64,000 bases of DNA from positions 145,060,001-145,124,000 of the forward strand of contig CM077670.1 in assembly GCA_039707655.1 (NCBI GenBank), given 5' to 3'. A program made the translations under genes and the position numbers. This DNA comes from Elymus sibiricus. Taxonomy: Eukaryota; Streptophyta; Magnoliopsida; Poales; Poaceae. Position 1 is the first letter of the stretch; every line of letters starts with the position of its first letter. Below, piece by piece: positions 22,301 to 32,158 of the stretch. Under the pieces are notes generated by a model. The model did no database searches and had not been told where the DNA came from. It saw only the letters and a list, made by a program, of their open reading frames with translations.

Positions 22301-22966
22301 GCAGGCCGAAAAAATCAAACTCTTGTGCAGCTACCAGTGGTGAAACTGAAGGCGGTCTATACCTTGGTAGAACAACTGTATATAGGCAGCTGCCGTTGCA
22401 TAATGGCCGCCAAAAGTACCAAGGCACCGCCTCAGCTGATTGCGGATACACTAAAAGAGCTGTCAATCGTGACCAGGTGGTGCGACGACTGGAAAAGGGC
22501 ATGCTGCCGCACGGGAGCTATGACCGCGCTTGCGCAGGCCAAGGCATACGTGCCGGAGCTTGACCCGGCTCAGGTGGCAGGCGGATACCCAGAGTTCAAT
22601 ATCGATGACACGCCATTCTCAAAGAAGGACTTCCAACGCTGCCTCAAGGAAACCCGGGTTGCGACCACCGCCATTGCAGAAGAAGCTGACTTGAGCAGAT
22701 ACCAGGCGCCTTATTCGAAGAACAATGAACGGATCGAGGCCCCAAATCATCAGCCGGTGGCTCTAACCCGTACACGTAAGCAATCATTTGCTCCTGACAT
22801 CGACCCTTCCTCCCTGATATCCGACGACGCCCTATTTGAAGCATTGCGCTCCATTCAGTGGTCGACCGGCGACTCAAGCCAAGAAGAGGAGGATGACGAC
22901 GGCCGGGACGAGCCGGCTCATGGCGATCCATCAGTCACGGGTGCCAGCTTTGACCCGGCGGCATAA
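19319..22966 (+). pseudogene. Antisense accessory gene of element E (PF04195-like plus coiled coil), five exons
   Basis: This lies antisense to E's own pol. Exons from splice borders and frame: 19319-20209, 20286 to about 20894, 20981-21461, 21956-22221, 22305-22966. Exon 1 (MAPKTDKSCNWFRS) carries the PF04195-like domain: HSFDLRPQDLGPNSITNL, PTVLLFREFFY and DLTRCWVSWRIQPLS, the counterpart of FLRRRIAPLQK in A and D. Exons 2-3 are acidic and Pro/Ala-rich. Exon 4 is a clean coiled coil (EYEEAVAEAKKYL, EETEAARAAQ-type repeats). Exon 5 is helical and ends in an acidic tail, DSSQEEEDDDGRDEP, before TAA at 22964-22966. Stops near 19514, 19526, 20150 and 21186, a likely frameshift at the start of exon 5 and a probable mutated donor after exon 2 mark it as decayed. 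Function is unknown. Confidence 0.7.
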
Positions 22967-23791
22967 ACGCCGGCTTGTCGTAGTAGGCCGATCCTTGAAA
23001 ATCTTTTTGTTTGCCAAGGCCGCAGCTGATGGGCGGCTTGTAATAGGGTAGCATAAACTTCTGATATCAGTGTAAATACTTTGCACTTTTGTGAATCCTC
23101 CTTTTGGCCTTGAGAGCCGGCCTGTAATGGAATGATTCTGCCGAAACAATATAACCGTATGTTATAGTTAGTGACGATGCCACTTTGAACGAGTAATCTT
23201 TGATACTGTTTTCAACAAATCAAGTAGCTCAAATGGACCTAAGTAAATGACATGCATGGATGTATGCATGTATGCAGAGATGATATGCCTGAATATAAGT
23301 ATGTATGCAACAATGTATGTATAGGAAAAAATTGCAAGTCAGACTATGCTTGAAACGGCCGGCTTAAGAAACACAAGCCGGGATCCGCTTTCATAAAGCT
23401 GGCACTTGGCCTGCTGGTTTGTCCTCTCTTTCTGAAAGCCGGCTCTCCACAACCAATCGAACGTTTTAACTCGGACGAGTTCAGGGTCACAGATGTGATT
23501 GACACATCAGACGTACGCCGGGTTGTTTTTATAGGGAGTAGCATCTTGCTAATAGGCAGGTTTAACCAACGTTGTGGCATCTCGCCGGGTTAAGAGGGTT
23601 TTGTAAGCTAAACTCAATTGAGTTGGAAGCCCCCAAGTAACCAAGATCAACAAATAAAGATCCAGTACACAAGTTTTGAGGCAAAACAACACCTTCATAC
23701 AGTGTTGCTGGTCGATATTATATTTGATCAAAAAGAGGTATATACATGATAGAAGATATGTACAAGGTGTAACCTAGTCAATGACTTAGGT
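22967..23791. other. Non-coding spacer of element E
   Basis: This lies between the convergent accessory gene and the pol end of E. No gene is supported. A degenerate ATGTATGC-type simple repeat occupies about 23240-23320. The rest may hold the polyadenylation regions of both transcripts. Confidence 0.5.
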
Positions 23792-25189
23792 TTAATACGG
23801 CCGGAGCTGGGCAATGTTCCAGGGCCGGCTTGTTTCCTCCTCAGACGTGTGTGACTTCTCTGCTTCACGTATATCAACCAGGTAATATGACCCGTTGTTG
23901 AGATTCTTGCTGACCACAAAGGGCCCTTCCCAAGGCGGCGAAAGCTTGTGCATGCCTGTCTGGTCTTGAATCAGACGGAGCACTAAGTCACCTTCCTAAA
24001 AAGTGCGGCTTCGAACTCTACGGCTGTGATAGCGGCGTAGGTCTTGCTGATAGATTGCTGATCTGGATGTGGCAATGTCTTGCTCCTCCTCCAAAGCATC
24101 AAGAGCGTCTTGGCGAGCCAGCTCATTATCGGCCTCCACATAAGCCGCCACTCGAGGGGAGTCGTGATGAATATCGCTTGGAAGCACGGCTTCTGCACCA
24201 TAGACCATGAAAAACGGCGTAAAGCCTGTCGACCTGTTGGGAGTAGTCCGTATGCTCCAAAGTACTGAAGGTAACTCTTCTTCCCAGCAACCCGGCGTGC
24301 GCTGCAGAGGCACCATGAGCCGGGGTTTGATACCACGCAGTAATTCCTGGTTCGCTCTTTCTGCCTGTCCGTTGGACTGAGGATGCGCAACTGATGCCAG
24401 ATCAAGCCGGATGTGCTCCTGTTGACAGAACTGTTCCATAGCCCCCTTGGAGAGATTGGTTCCATTGTCTGTAATGATGCTATGCGGGTAACCAAACCAG
24501 AATATCAGCTTTTTCAGAAACTTGACAGCCGTTGCTGCATCGCAGTTGCTGACCGGCTCTGCTTCCACCCACTTGGTAAACTTATCCACAGCCACCAGGA
24601 GGTGCGTATGTTTGTTCTTGGAACGTTTGAAGGGTCCCACCATGTCAAGCCCCCAGACCGCGAACGGCCAAGTGATTGGGATCATCCTTAACTCCTGAGC
24701 CGGCACATGGGCCTGACGAGTGTATTTCTGGCAACCATCGCACTTACGGACAATGTCCTCTGCATCAGCATGAGCTGTAAGCCAGTAGAACCCATGCCGA
24801 AAAGCCTTTGCGACCAGTGATCTTGAGCCGGCATGGTGCCCGCAATCGCCATAGTGAATCTCATTGAGAATTGCGTGGCCTTCGTCAGGTGAAACACAAC
24901 GTTGAAAATCACCAGTGACGCTTCGCCTGTGTAACTCGCCATTGACAATCGTCATAGACTTAGATCGTCTGATGATCTGTCGAGCGATAAGTTCCTCTGT
25001 TGGCAGTTCTCCCCGGCTTAAGTAAGCCAAGTAGGGGACCGTCCAATCAGGGATGGCATGGATAGCTGCCACGAGAGCCGCCTCCGGGTCAGGAATAGCC
25101 AAATCCTCATCCGTTGGCAATTTGACAGACGGGTTGTGCAAGACGTCCAGGAACACATTGGGTGGCACTGGCTTACGCTGAGAACCCAA
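23792..25189 (-). pseudogene. Integrase domain of element E
   Basis: The C-terminal part of pol, which inserts cDNA into the genome. From the N-terminus: the end of the RNase H domain and linker, an HHCC zinc domain (ending CDGCQKY), then the catalytic core with WGLDMVGPF (first Asp), ITDNGTNL (second Asp) and SNGQAERANQELL (Glu), then NRSTGFTPFFMVYGAEAVLP and the C-terminal chromatin-facing segment WEGPFVV ending NIAQLRPY. All three catalytic acids are present. An in-frame stop at 23996-23998 removes the last ~65 residues. The upstream frame is offset from RNase H, so a frameshift lies near 25200-25330. Confidence 0.85.
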
Positions 25190-25821
25190 ACGAGAGAGTG
25201 CGTCTGCCGCCTCGTTCTGCCGGCGATCAATATGGTCGACCTGATAACCTTTGAAGTGTCCAGCAATATTGGTGACTGCCTATCGGTAAGCCGCCATAAG
25301 CGGATCCTTGGAGTCCCATGTACCTGAAACTTGCTGAGCCACCAGGTCTGAGTCGCCAGGCACCTGACCCGGCTCAGATTCATTTCCTTGGCCATCCTAA
25401 GCCCGTGAAGCAGCGCCTCATACTCAGCTACGTTATTGGTGCAAGTGAACATGATTCTCAAGATGTAACAGAACTTGTCTCCTCGTGGGGAAGTAATCAC
25501 AACTCCAGCCCCCGAGCCTTCGAGCTGCCTCGAGCCGTCAAAGTGTATAGAACAGTATGTTGTGTCGGGCTTCTCTTCGGGAGCCTGCAACTCTGTCCAA
25601 TCATTGATAAAGTCAACCAACGCCTGAGATTTGATTGCTGTACGAGGCAGGTACTTTAGATTATGTGGACCGAGCTCAATAGCCCACTTAGCAACCCGGC
25701 CTGTGGTTTCCCGGTTCTAGATTATATCCCCAAGGGGCGCTGAACTAACCACCGTGATTGGATGCTCGTGGAAGTAATGCTTCAATTTGCGGCTAGCCAT
25801 GAACACTCCGTAGACCAGCTT
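25018..25821 (-). pseudogene. RNase H domain of element E
   Basis: This removes the RNA strand during reverse transcription. Visible motifs are IHFDGSRQLEGSGAG (first Asp) and NNVAEYEALLHGL (Glu); the GDS and DAL motifs continue in the integrase frame after a frameshift (DHIDRRQNEAADAL just before 25189). It is separated from RT by a stop at 25822-25824 and a further stop near 25720. Confidence 0.75.
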
Positions 25822-26925
25822 CTACCAATGTGGGTATCGCTGCTTAGATTCGCTTAACACTTCGCTGACGTAATACACAAGATGCTGGACAGGATATTCC
25901 TTGCCATCCTTTTTGCGCTCAACGATGACCGCCACACTTACAGCCCTATTATTGGCAGCAATATACAACAGCATCAGCTCCTTCTCGCGAGGGGCAGCAA
26001 GGACAGGCGGCTCAGATAGCTGCTTCTTAAGGGCCTCAAAAGCCTGATCTGCCTCCTTACTCCAGACGAAGTCATCCGATTTCATGAGCAACTGATATAA
26101 CGGAATTGCTTTTTCACCAAGCCGGCTTATGAACCGGCTTAAAGCCGCAACCCGCCCAGCCAGCTTCTGCACATCATTTAGCTTGGCCGGCTTAGCCAGG
26201 GTCGTGATTGCTTTGATTTTTTCCGGGTTAGCTTCAATGCCACGCTCAGAGACAAGGAACCCCAGAAGCTTTCCTGCAGGGACACCAAAAACACACTTCT
26301 CCGGGTTAAGCTTCATCTTGTAGACACGGAGATTGTTAAATGTTTCCTTGAGATCCTCCAATAGAGTCTCTTTCTTCCGCGACTTAACCACAATGTCGTC
26401 CACATAAGCATGAACATTCTGCCCGATCTGCTTGTGGAAACAGTTCTGAACACAACGCTGGTAAGTCGCCTGGGCGCTCTTCAGACCAAATGACATTGTT
26501 GTATAACAGAAGGCCCTAAAAGGAGTGATGAAAGCCGTCTTTGCCTGGTCTTCCGGCTTCAGCTTGATCTGATGATAACCAGAATAAGCATCCAGGAAAC
26601 ATAGACTCTCGCAACCAGCCGTAGCATCGATGATCTGGTCAATACGGGGTAAAGCAAAGGGGTCACTTGGACAAGCCTTATTCAGGTCTGTGTAATCAAC
26701 ACACATCCGCCAAGTCCCGTTTTTCTTCAGAACAAGTATTGGGTTAGCCAACCACTCGGGATGAAAGACTTCGACAATGAACCCGACAGCTAGGAGCCGG
26801 GCCACTTCTTCTCCAATGGCTTTCCGCCTCTCCTCGTTGAGGCGACGGAGAAACTGGCGAACTGGTTTAAACTTGGGATTCTCATTAAGGGAGTGCTCAG
26901 CGAGTTCTCTTGGTACACCTAGCAT
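25822..26925 (-). pseudogene. Reverse transcriptase domain of element E
   Basis: A Ty3/Gypsy RT with nearly the full set of motifs in one open frame: FIVEVFHPEWLANPI, CVDYTDLNKACP, FLDAYSGYHQI (first catalytic Asp), MSFGLKSAQATYQ, AYVDDIVVKS (catalytic DD at 26395-26406), LNPEKCVFGV and LGFLVSERGIEANPEKI, then the connection domain. This is the best-kept RT in minus orientation in the window. It ends at a stop at 25822 in the connection/RNase H boundary. Confidence 0.9.
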
Positions 26926-26988
26926 GTCAGAAGGTTTCCATGCGAACCTGTCCCGATTCTCACGGATGAACTCGATGAGCGCGCTTTC

Positions 26989-27744
26989 CTATTTGGGATC
27001 CATATTCGCCCCGATGGTGAACTGCTCAAAAGAATTGCCTGGGGTGAAGTCAACTTGCTTTGTATCTCTGGCCGACTTAAACTTGAGCAGGGGGTCAGAC
27101 TCCGTAGTGGGCTTCTTTAGAGACGTCCTGTCAGCCGGGTCAACATTATCCTTGTAATACCGCAACTCCTCCGCGGTGCAAGCCGTCTCCGCGTAAGCTG
27201 CATCTCCTTCCTCGCACTCGAGTGCGATTTTCCGGTTTCCTTCCACTGTGATGGTTCCCCTTGGCCCTGGCATCTTCATTTTTAGGTAGACATAACATGG
27301 GCGCGCCATGAACCGCGCGTAAGCCGGCCGGCCAAACAGGGCGTGGTCTGGGCTCTTGAGCTTGACCACCTCGAAGGACAGGAACTTAGAACGCCAGTTA
27401 TCTTCTGAGCCAAAGGCCACCTCAAGGGAAATTCTTCCCATGGGATATGCCGACTTGCTAGGAACAATGCCGTGTAAGACTGTAGAAGACGGAGTTAACT
27501 GCTTATCAAACAGATTCATCCGCCTGAACGTGTCATAATACAGGATGTTGATACTGCTGCCCCCGTCCATGAGCACCTTTGTCAGGGTATAACCACCGAC
27601 TTGTGGCGCAACCACCAGAGCCAAGTGGCCGGGGTGATCGAGTATGACTGGATGATCCGCCCTGCTCCAGGTGACCGGCTGCTCCGACCAGTTGAGGTAG
27701 TACGGGGTTGCCGGCTCAACCACGTGGGCGGCTCTTCGCTGCAC
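26989..27744 (-). pseudogene. Aspartic protease domain of element E
   Basis: The domain that processes the Gag-Pol polyprotein. The active-site loop reads VLMDGGSSINIL, a DGG form of the usual D-T/S-G, and is followed by the flap region and HALFGRPAYARFMA near the end of the fold. The reading frame is open for about 250 residues and ends at 26989 just before the RT linker. Upstream, the same polyprotein continues from Gag through several stops (27798-27960). Confidence 0.8.
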
Positions 27745-28959
27745 CTTCCGATCCCGCTTACAGGTGCTGGTGGTGAAGACGTGATACTGTCCGCTATTTA
27801 ACTGCTTCGGGTTACTCTGAAATCCTGCCGTGCCAGCCTGATGCTGGTTTCCCTGGTTGCCTCTCTAATTGCCGCCTCCCGGATTCCCAGCCCCCTGGAA
27901 CCCGCCGCCTTGGCCACCATTTCCCTGGAAGACGGGTCCGGCAAAAGGCCCCTACAAGCCGACTCCTGAGAAGCCGGGTCCTGGGTTGGTGGGTTGTCCG
28001 CCGTTGCCCCCACCATGATGATGATGCTGGAAGGCACGCTTGGCGAACTCTTGCATCACATAGCAATTTTCCCAGGAGTGAGTGGACGGTTTACCATTAT
28101 AACTGTGCCTCGAACAAGGAGCTTTGAGGACTTCTTCATAAGTGAGAGGGCTATTGCCGGAGGGCTGCTTCCTGGAACCGTCATCCTGACGCTGACCTTT
28201 GTTTGCTGCGTTCGTGTTCGCCACCAAATCCGAGCTACCATCGTAACCCTTGCGCTTCCCACCATTGTTGCTCTGACCGTTGTCGTTGTTCTGCTGCTGA
28301 CCCTTACCGCTAGCCTTCTTTCCCTTGCCAGATTTCTCCTCGTCTGACAGCGGATCCTTGGTGTTATCCGACTCCGCATACCGGGTTAAGACATCCATGA
28401 GGTCTCCCATGTCCTGAACCTTTCGCTTGAGCCGCCCAAGCTTCTGGACCAGCGGCTGGAACTTACATGTTCGTTCCAGAACATGCACCGCCAGAGCCGC
28501 CGTGATGCTGTCAGAACTGTGCATAACTTCTGCAACCCGGCGAGCCCAATGGTGTGCTCACTCATCCTCGCGCTGGACACAACGCTCAAGATCCACAATT
28601 GTGGTTGGCCTCTTGTAGGTCCCCTGGAAGTTCTTGCTGAAACGCTCCTTCAGCTCCTGCCAGGTGTTGATAGAATTTGCCGGTAAGTTTTTCATCCAGG
28701 TACGTGCAGGGCCCTCCAACATCAACGGCAAGTAACGCGCCAGGACTGATTCGCTTGCACCCAACAAGTCCATCGCTAGCTCATAGCTCTCGACCCACTC
28801 CGTAGGCTGTAAATTCGCTGTGTAGTTAGGAACCTTGTGAGGCCCCTTGAAATCTGAGGGAATGCGCGCCTCTCCCAGCGCTGGTACCAAGCAGGGGGTT
28901 CCAACCAGGCGGCTCGATGAACTCTCAGGCTGGCCGTCAGGCCGGGTTATCTCAGGCGA
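27745..28959 (-). pseudogene. Gag of element E, N-terminus missing
   Basis: The remaining Gag begins inside the protein at 28959. Capsid-like motifs are HKVPNYTANLQPTEWVESY, YLPLMLEGPARTWMKNLP and WQELKERFSKNFQGTYKRP. After a stop at 28558 the frame continues through a Lys/Gly/Asn-rich tail with a zinc-knuckle variant of the form C-x2-H-x8-H-x4-C (about 28060-28120), a run of His (FQHHHHGGG) and Gly/Asn-rich repeats. Stops occur at 27952 and within the tail. The Gag of minus-oriented E meets the Gag of B head-on at 28959/28960, which creates a spurious chimeric open frame there. Confidence 0.75.
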
Positions 28960-30179
28960 ACGCTGGACGGCGGCGGCGATAGCTGCCAGATCGTCAACCG
29001 CGTGCCCCCGGACGCGCGCGTGGCCCTCGAAAAGGTGCGCAACTGCCAGGACCGCCTCCTCCATGACGTCGCCATGGCGGGGCACCAGAACCGCGCGGCC
29101 CTCGACGGTGGCGCTGTCACCAACGGGGGCTACCTAGCCCTCTCCCCCGAGCTACGTCGCGTGGTGTGGCCCGACAGGTTCAAGCCAGAGCTCCCTCAGT
29201 GCTATGACGGCAGTGCTAACCCCACGATGTTCCTCCTGCTCTACACCATCAGCATCCAGGCTGTGAGGGGGGACGACCGGGTCATGGCGGACTGGTTCCC
29301 CATGGCCCTCAAGGATGTTGCGCGCTCATGGCTCATGAACCTCCCCGAGGCATCCATCTCTTCGTTGGAGGACCTGTGCAAGAAGTTCGTCGTCAACTTC
29401 AAGGGCACGAGCGACCGTTCCCTCACGCTCAACGACCTGCGGAACGTGCGCCAGTGCCCTGGTGAGCCCCTCCGCAAGTTCATCCAGCGCTTCAGCCATG
29501 TGCGCCACAGGATCCCGAAGGCCTACGACACCGCGATCGTCTCCGCCTTCACCAATGGCGTCATGGACGTGAAGATGCACGAGAAGCTCTCGGTCAGGGA
29601 CGAGTTCGACTCCGCAGCAGAGTTGTTCGTCCTCGCCGACCGTTGCGCCAAGGCTGAGGAAGCACGCCTCTTCCTCCACAACGACATCGACGGTGAGCCT
29701 GACGCGGCGAAACCCAAGGGTAAGGACACCAAGCGTAAGGGCCCGACCATGCTCGCGACGGAGCTGGACTACAAGCGCGGCCGCGACTGTGGCGAGGCCA
29801 AGAAGGACGACCGTCCTTTCTGTGCCTACCACAACATGAACTCCCATAGCACGGAAGACTGCCACGAGCTCAAGCTGCTTCGCGAGGGCCACACCGAGCG
29901 CTGCGGCAGCCGCAAGGAGCGCGGCAAGGGCCGCGGCGGCGGCAGCGGCAAGGGCCGCGGCGGCGGCAGCGGCAGCGGAGGTGGCCGCTGGGGCGACAAC
30001 CACAACAACGGCGCCGGCGACAACAACCGTCAGGGCTGGCAGAACCAGCCGCGGCAGGCTGACCCTCAAGCCAATGCCGCCCCAATGCATGCCAATGACT
30101 CCCCTCCCGCTGAGAACACTGGGGGCTACCAAGAGCCCCTCCATCCAACCACTACTTCAAGCAGTTCTCTCGGGAGGTG
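28960..30179 (+). pseudogene. Gag of element B, C-terminal part
   Basis: Resumption of B's Gag: PPDARVALEKVRN, RFKPELPQCYDGSANP, WLMNLPEASISSLEDL and LRKFIQRFSHVRHRIPK (capsid), then a zinc-knuckle variant CAYHNMNSHSTEDC (C-x2-H-x4-H-x4-C, 29821-29862), followed by a Gly/Arg/Ser-rich, RGG-like tail (29900-30010) that probably binds RNA. The frame is open for about 400 residues; near 30120-30180 the reading shifts to reach NHYFKQFSREVN in another frame. It is the most complete Gag of this family in the window. Confidence 0.8.
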
Positions 30180-30884
30180 AACGCGGTCCTCCCGGCGCTC
30201 GTGTCCGCCGGGCGCCTCAAGTGGTCTGAGTTCCCCATCGCCTTTGACGCCAGCGACCACCCCAAGTCCACGTAGGCCGTGGGCACTGTCCCCCTGCTGT
30301 GCACCCCCACCATCAGCAACGTCACGGTCACCAAAACCCTCATCGACGGAGGCGCCGGCATCAATGTGATCTCCATCGAGACCTTCGAGATGCTCCAAGT
30401 GCCCTACGAGCACCTGATGCCTACCAGGCCCTTCTCGGGGGTCACCGACGGCTCCACTGTCCCCTTGGGGCACGTGCGCCTTCCCGTCACAATCGGCACC
30501 CACAAGAACTACCGTACGGAGTTCATCGTCTTCGATGTGGCTCACATCGGCCTGTCCTATGACGCCATCTTGGGCTACCCGGCGCTCTCCAAGTTCATGG
30601 TCATGACCCACCACGCTTACGGCCTCGTCAAGATGCCCGGCTGCAGCGGTACCCTCACCCTTTGCTGCGACGAGAAGGATGCACTGCACACCCTCGAGCA
30701 TGCCTACAAGACTGCCTCCACCATGTACCCGGCCGATGAGGACGTGCCTGGGCCTGCCGAGGAATCACCCGTGAAGAAGAAGCCCCTGCTCTCTCAGGAG
30801 TGGGCCGAGTCCAAGAAGGCGTCGCTGGATGGGGGCGAAGCAGGCCCCTCCCTTGCCGTCAGCGGCGGGCCCTCCCCCAAATAG
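30180..30884 (+). pseudogene. Aspartic protease domain of element B
   Basis: After a stop near 30274-30276, VGTVPLLCTPTISN leads into TKTLIDGGAGINVIS, the active-site loop in the DGG form. The fold continues through RPFSGVTDGSTVPLG, FIVFDVAHIGLSYDAILGYPALSKFM and a Lys/Glu/Pro linker to a stop at 30882-30884. Compared with element A the active-site loop is intact (DGG, not DRG). Confidence 0.8.
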
Positions 30885-31348
30885 GAAGGCGCGCTCGTCA
30901 CCTTCCTCTGGGCGAGCCCTAATGCGTTAGGTTGGACAGCATCAAGCGTGCCCGGCCTACCGAGGGAGGTGATCGAACACCACTCAGCCGCGTGCCAGAG
31001 CGCGCGGCTCATCAAGCAGAAAGAACGGCATCAGGCGCCCGAGAAGCAGGAAGTCACCACCCAGGAAGTCAACAAGCCCTAGGATGCTGGAATCGCCTGT
31101 GAGGCCCCCCACCCCAAGTGGATCGCCAGACTTACCCTTGTCGCCAGGCCACGCAGTAGAGTGCGCATGTGCGTCGACTTCATCGCCCTCAACCAGGCTC
31201 GTCCCGCGGGCCCCTTCCCTCCTCCGCGCATCGCCGCGGGCTCGCCCTGGCTCATGCATATGCCGTTCGGCCTGGAGGGTGCCGGAGCCACCTTCGAACA
31301 CGGCAGCATGTATCTTTCTGTTATGTAATGAACCTGCTTCATGCATCA
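30885..31348 (+). pseudogene. RT remnant of element B with large internal deletions
   Basis: This contains the linker REVIEHH, APHPKWIA, then CVDFIALNQARPAG...PPPRI fused directly to HMPFGLEGAGATF. The YxDD active site is gone, and RNase H and integrase are absent. The PPPRI/MPFGL join is the same as in element A. The downstream break differs: here ATF is followed at once by the 3' spacer sequence that in A lies at about 7110. Confidence 0.8.
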
Positions 31349-32158
31349 ATAAAGCTTATTTCCTCCAAAACCCTGTATGCTTGCAGCCGCGGGGCGCGCG
31401 CTCATGATCTCACCCGTGCTAGTCACGCGAGTGGGCGCTGGGCACGGTTTCTGTGCTCGGGTCTGTTCCAGCAGCACTGAAAAACCCAAGCGACTGAGCT
31501 CTGGCTCGCAGGCCTGCTCCTGTGCATGTCACCTCACCAGGTCCTTGGTGCTCTTGTCTCCTCGCGTAACACCCATAGGGACCTCGCGAGCGCGCCCTGC
31601 TGCACTACTTGCGAAAGCTCGGCAGTTTCCCTGGTGCAGGATATCGAAGGCCTTAGGAGCCCCCCTGGGAGGCCTCGCGAGCGGGGCCCTATGGGCGGAA
31701 GGCCTCACGAGGGACCGCGCTTCACGAGCCGCACCCTGCAAAGGACTCGCCCCAAGCCGCACGCCTCGAAGGAGCTAAGTCTAAAGCACCCCTCAGGTCT
31801 TTTCCCTCTTGTTTCTCTCTCGTGGTATCCTGATTTCCTTGGCACGAGCCGCCTGCGCATCAAAGGGGGGGACCTTGAGCATCGTGCCTCAGGGACTCCT
31901 ACCAGCCCTAAGAGCCCTACACCCTCTGGCCTTGCCGAGCGCATGCTCTGGGCATACCAGCGACGGCTGTAGCTTGCCTCTGGGGCTGGGTCCTAGCGAC
32001 ACAGGGCACGAAGGCAATGTAAAAGGGAAATAAAGGCCTCGAGAGGAAAACGAAAACACGTAAATCATCAAGTACTTGGCAACAAAAGTACCATGCAAAT
32101 GTTTTCAAGCCCCCGCGGGGCCGCGTTTACCCTATTACAGCAACAGGTCAAGGAGGAT
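31349..32158. other. Non-coding spacer of element B
   Basis: Collinear with 7110-7935 of element A. It contains an AATAAA near 31347-31352 and several CCTCGCGAG motifs between about 31575 and 31710. No gene is supported. Confidence 0.55.

Larger units (their letters stand above)
17717..28959 (-). mobile_element. E: 5'-truncated Gypsy retrotransposon in minus orientation
   Basis: An 11.2-kb element lying antisense inside the gag of B. In window order: 3' LTR (17719-18244), + strand accessory gene (19319-22966), then on the minus strand integrase, RNase H, RT, protease and Gag up to 28959, where Gag stops mid-protein and B resumes. The 5' LTR, the PBS and the start of Gag are missing. There is no recognisable target duplication, and two extra C bases (17717-17718) sit at the LTR junction. 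This could be a later deletion, or an incompletely reverse-transcribed cDNA joined without integrase. RT and integrase catalytic motifs are well preserved, but several stops and a frameshift break pol. Confidence 0.85.

Noticed and set aside
28558..29085. Open frame spanning the E/B junction as one protein
   Set aside because: It fuses antisense sequence of B's Gag with the Gag of E across an insertion boundary at 28959/28960; it is a chimera, not a gene.
29326..30144. Long minus-strand open frame opposite B's Gag
   Set aside because: It is a GC-rich shadow of the recognised Gag frame, with low-complexity Ala/Val translation and no homology-like motifs.
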